Source: Puniceicoccaceae bacterium
GTDB lineage: Bacteria; Verrucomicrobiota; Verrucomicrobiia; Opitutales; Coraliomargaritaceae
Reading direction: 5' to 3'
DNA: 6,679 nucleotides
NCBI GenBank assembly: GCA_003566795.1
Contig: PXBU01000176.1
Span: 1 to 6,679 of the forward strand
The position numbers and the translations under genes were made by a program. The notes below the pieces were generated by a model that was not told the DNA's origin, ran no database searches, and saw nothing but the letters and a program-made list of their open reading frames with translations. Within the stretch, counting starts at the first letter, position 1. Every line of letters begins with the position of its first letter. Shown here piece after piece: positions 6,646-6,679 of the stretch.

Positions 6646-6679
6646 CGAACGTTCGCCGTTTCGACAAGCTCAAGGCCCT
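6646..6679. repeat. Palindrome plus part of a dispersed-repeat-like sequence
   Basis: CGAACGTTCG (6646-6655) is a perfect 10-base palindrome. It is followed by TTCGACAAGCTCAAGG (6660-6675), which runs on to the window edge. From memory, TTCGACAAGCTCAGG-type sequences occur as dispersed intergenic repeats in many bacterial genomes. The single copy here is cut by the window end, so its extent cannot be judged. Confidence 0.35.

Larger units (their letters stand above)
6344..6679. other. Stretch with no supportable gene
   Basis: No open frame here has a believable start, ribosome binding site and protein-like sequence. One plus-strand frame from about 6519 is open to the window edge (VLAFIHKLDFRKKAAKKAE onward) but has no start codon with a binding site, so it is not called. 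The stretch holds several inverted repeats: GCAGGG/CCCTGC (6450-6455 with 6468-6473), CGTCGC/GCGACG (6491-6496 with 6512-6517), and the hairpin and palindrome listed separately. None has a T-run that would make it a terminator. Confidence 0.6.

Overview
The window is dominated by one very large plus-strand gene (window start to 5329). It is followed by about 800 bases of apparently decayed, formerly mobile or accessory DNA (5330-6122), a strong intrinsic terminator (6141-6171), one intact tRNA gene with anticodon CAT (6269-6343), and a 336-base tail with no convincing gene. Base composition is close to even. The tRNA encodes its CCA end and the gene is an uninterrupted prokaryotic ORF, so this is bacterial chromosomal DNA. 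The tRNA-Met sequence and the large RecQ/UvrD protein look to me like those of the PVC group (Verrucomicrobiota and relatives), but this is an impression from memory and not a firm assignment.

The large gene encodes at least 1772 residues and carries three DNA-processing modules in one chain. These are an N-terminal DEDD-type 3'-5' exonuclease (FDLE at residues 3-6, HNIIAHD at 54-60, D113), a complete RecQ-type SF2 helicase (Walker A K310, DEAH 409-412, motif VI 630-639) with a winged helix, and a complete UvrD/PcrA-type SF1A helicase (Walker A K1154, DEYQD 1274-1278, GDDDQSIY 1308-1315, motif VI 1598-1612). A roughly 390-residue unassigned region joins the two motors, and a small unassigned domain ends the protein. 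Residues are numbered from the GTG at 11, but that codon is probably an internal valine: the frame is open to the window edge and the exonuclease strand begins upstream, so the gene is 5'-partial.

The DNA between the helicase and the tRNA looks like a graveyard. A minus-strand ORF (5326-5724) converges on the helicase stop. A plus-strand fragment resembling the C-terminal end of a DDE/integrase-core transposase lies at 5726-5824. A frameshifted, highly charged, helix-rich reading frame (5843-6122) ends 18 bases before the terminator. I see no inverted repeats that would define an intact insertion sequence.

The tRNA probably has its own promoter and is separate from the upstream material. The tail beyond it holds a nearly perfect 9-bp hairpin (6586-6606), a 10-base palindrome (6646-6655) and, at the window edge, a sequence resembling a dispersed intergenic repeat seen in many bacterial genomes. 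The most notable item is the exonuclease-RecQ-UvrD fusion: a WRN-like nuclease-helicase with a second 3'-5' motor attached.
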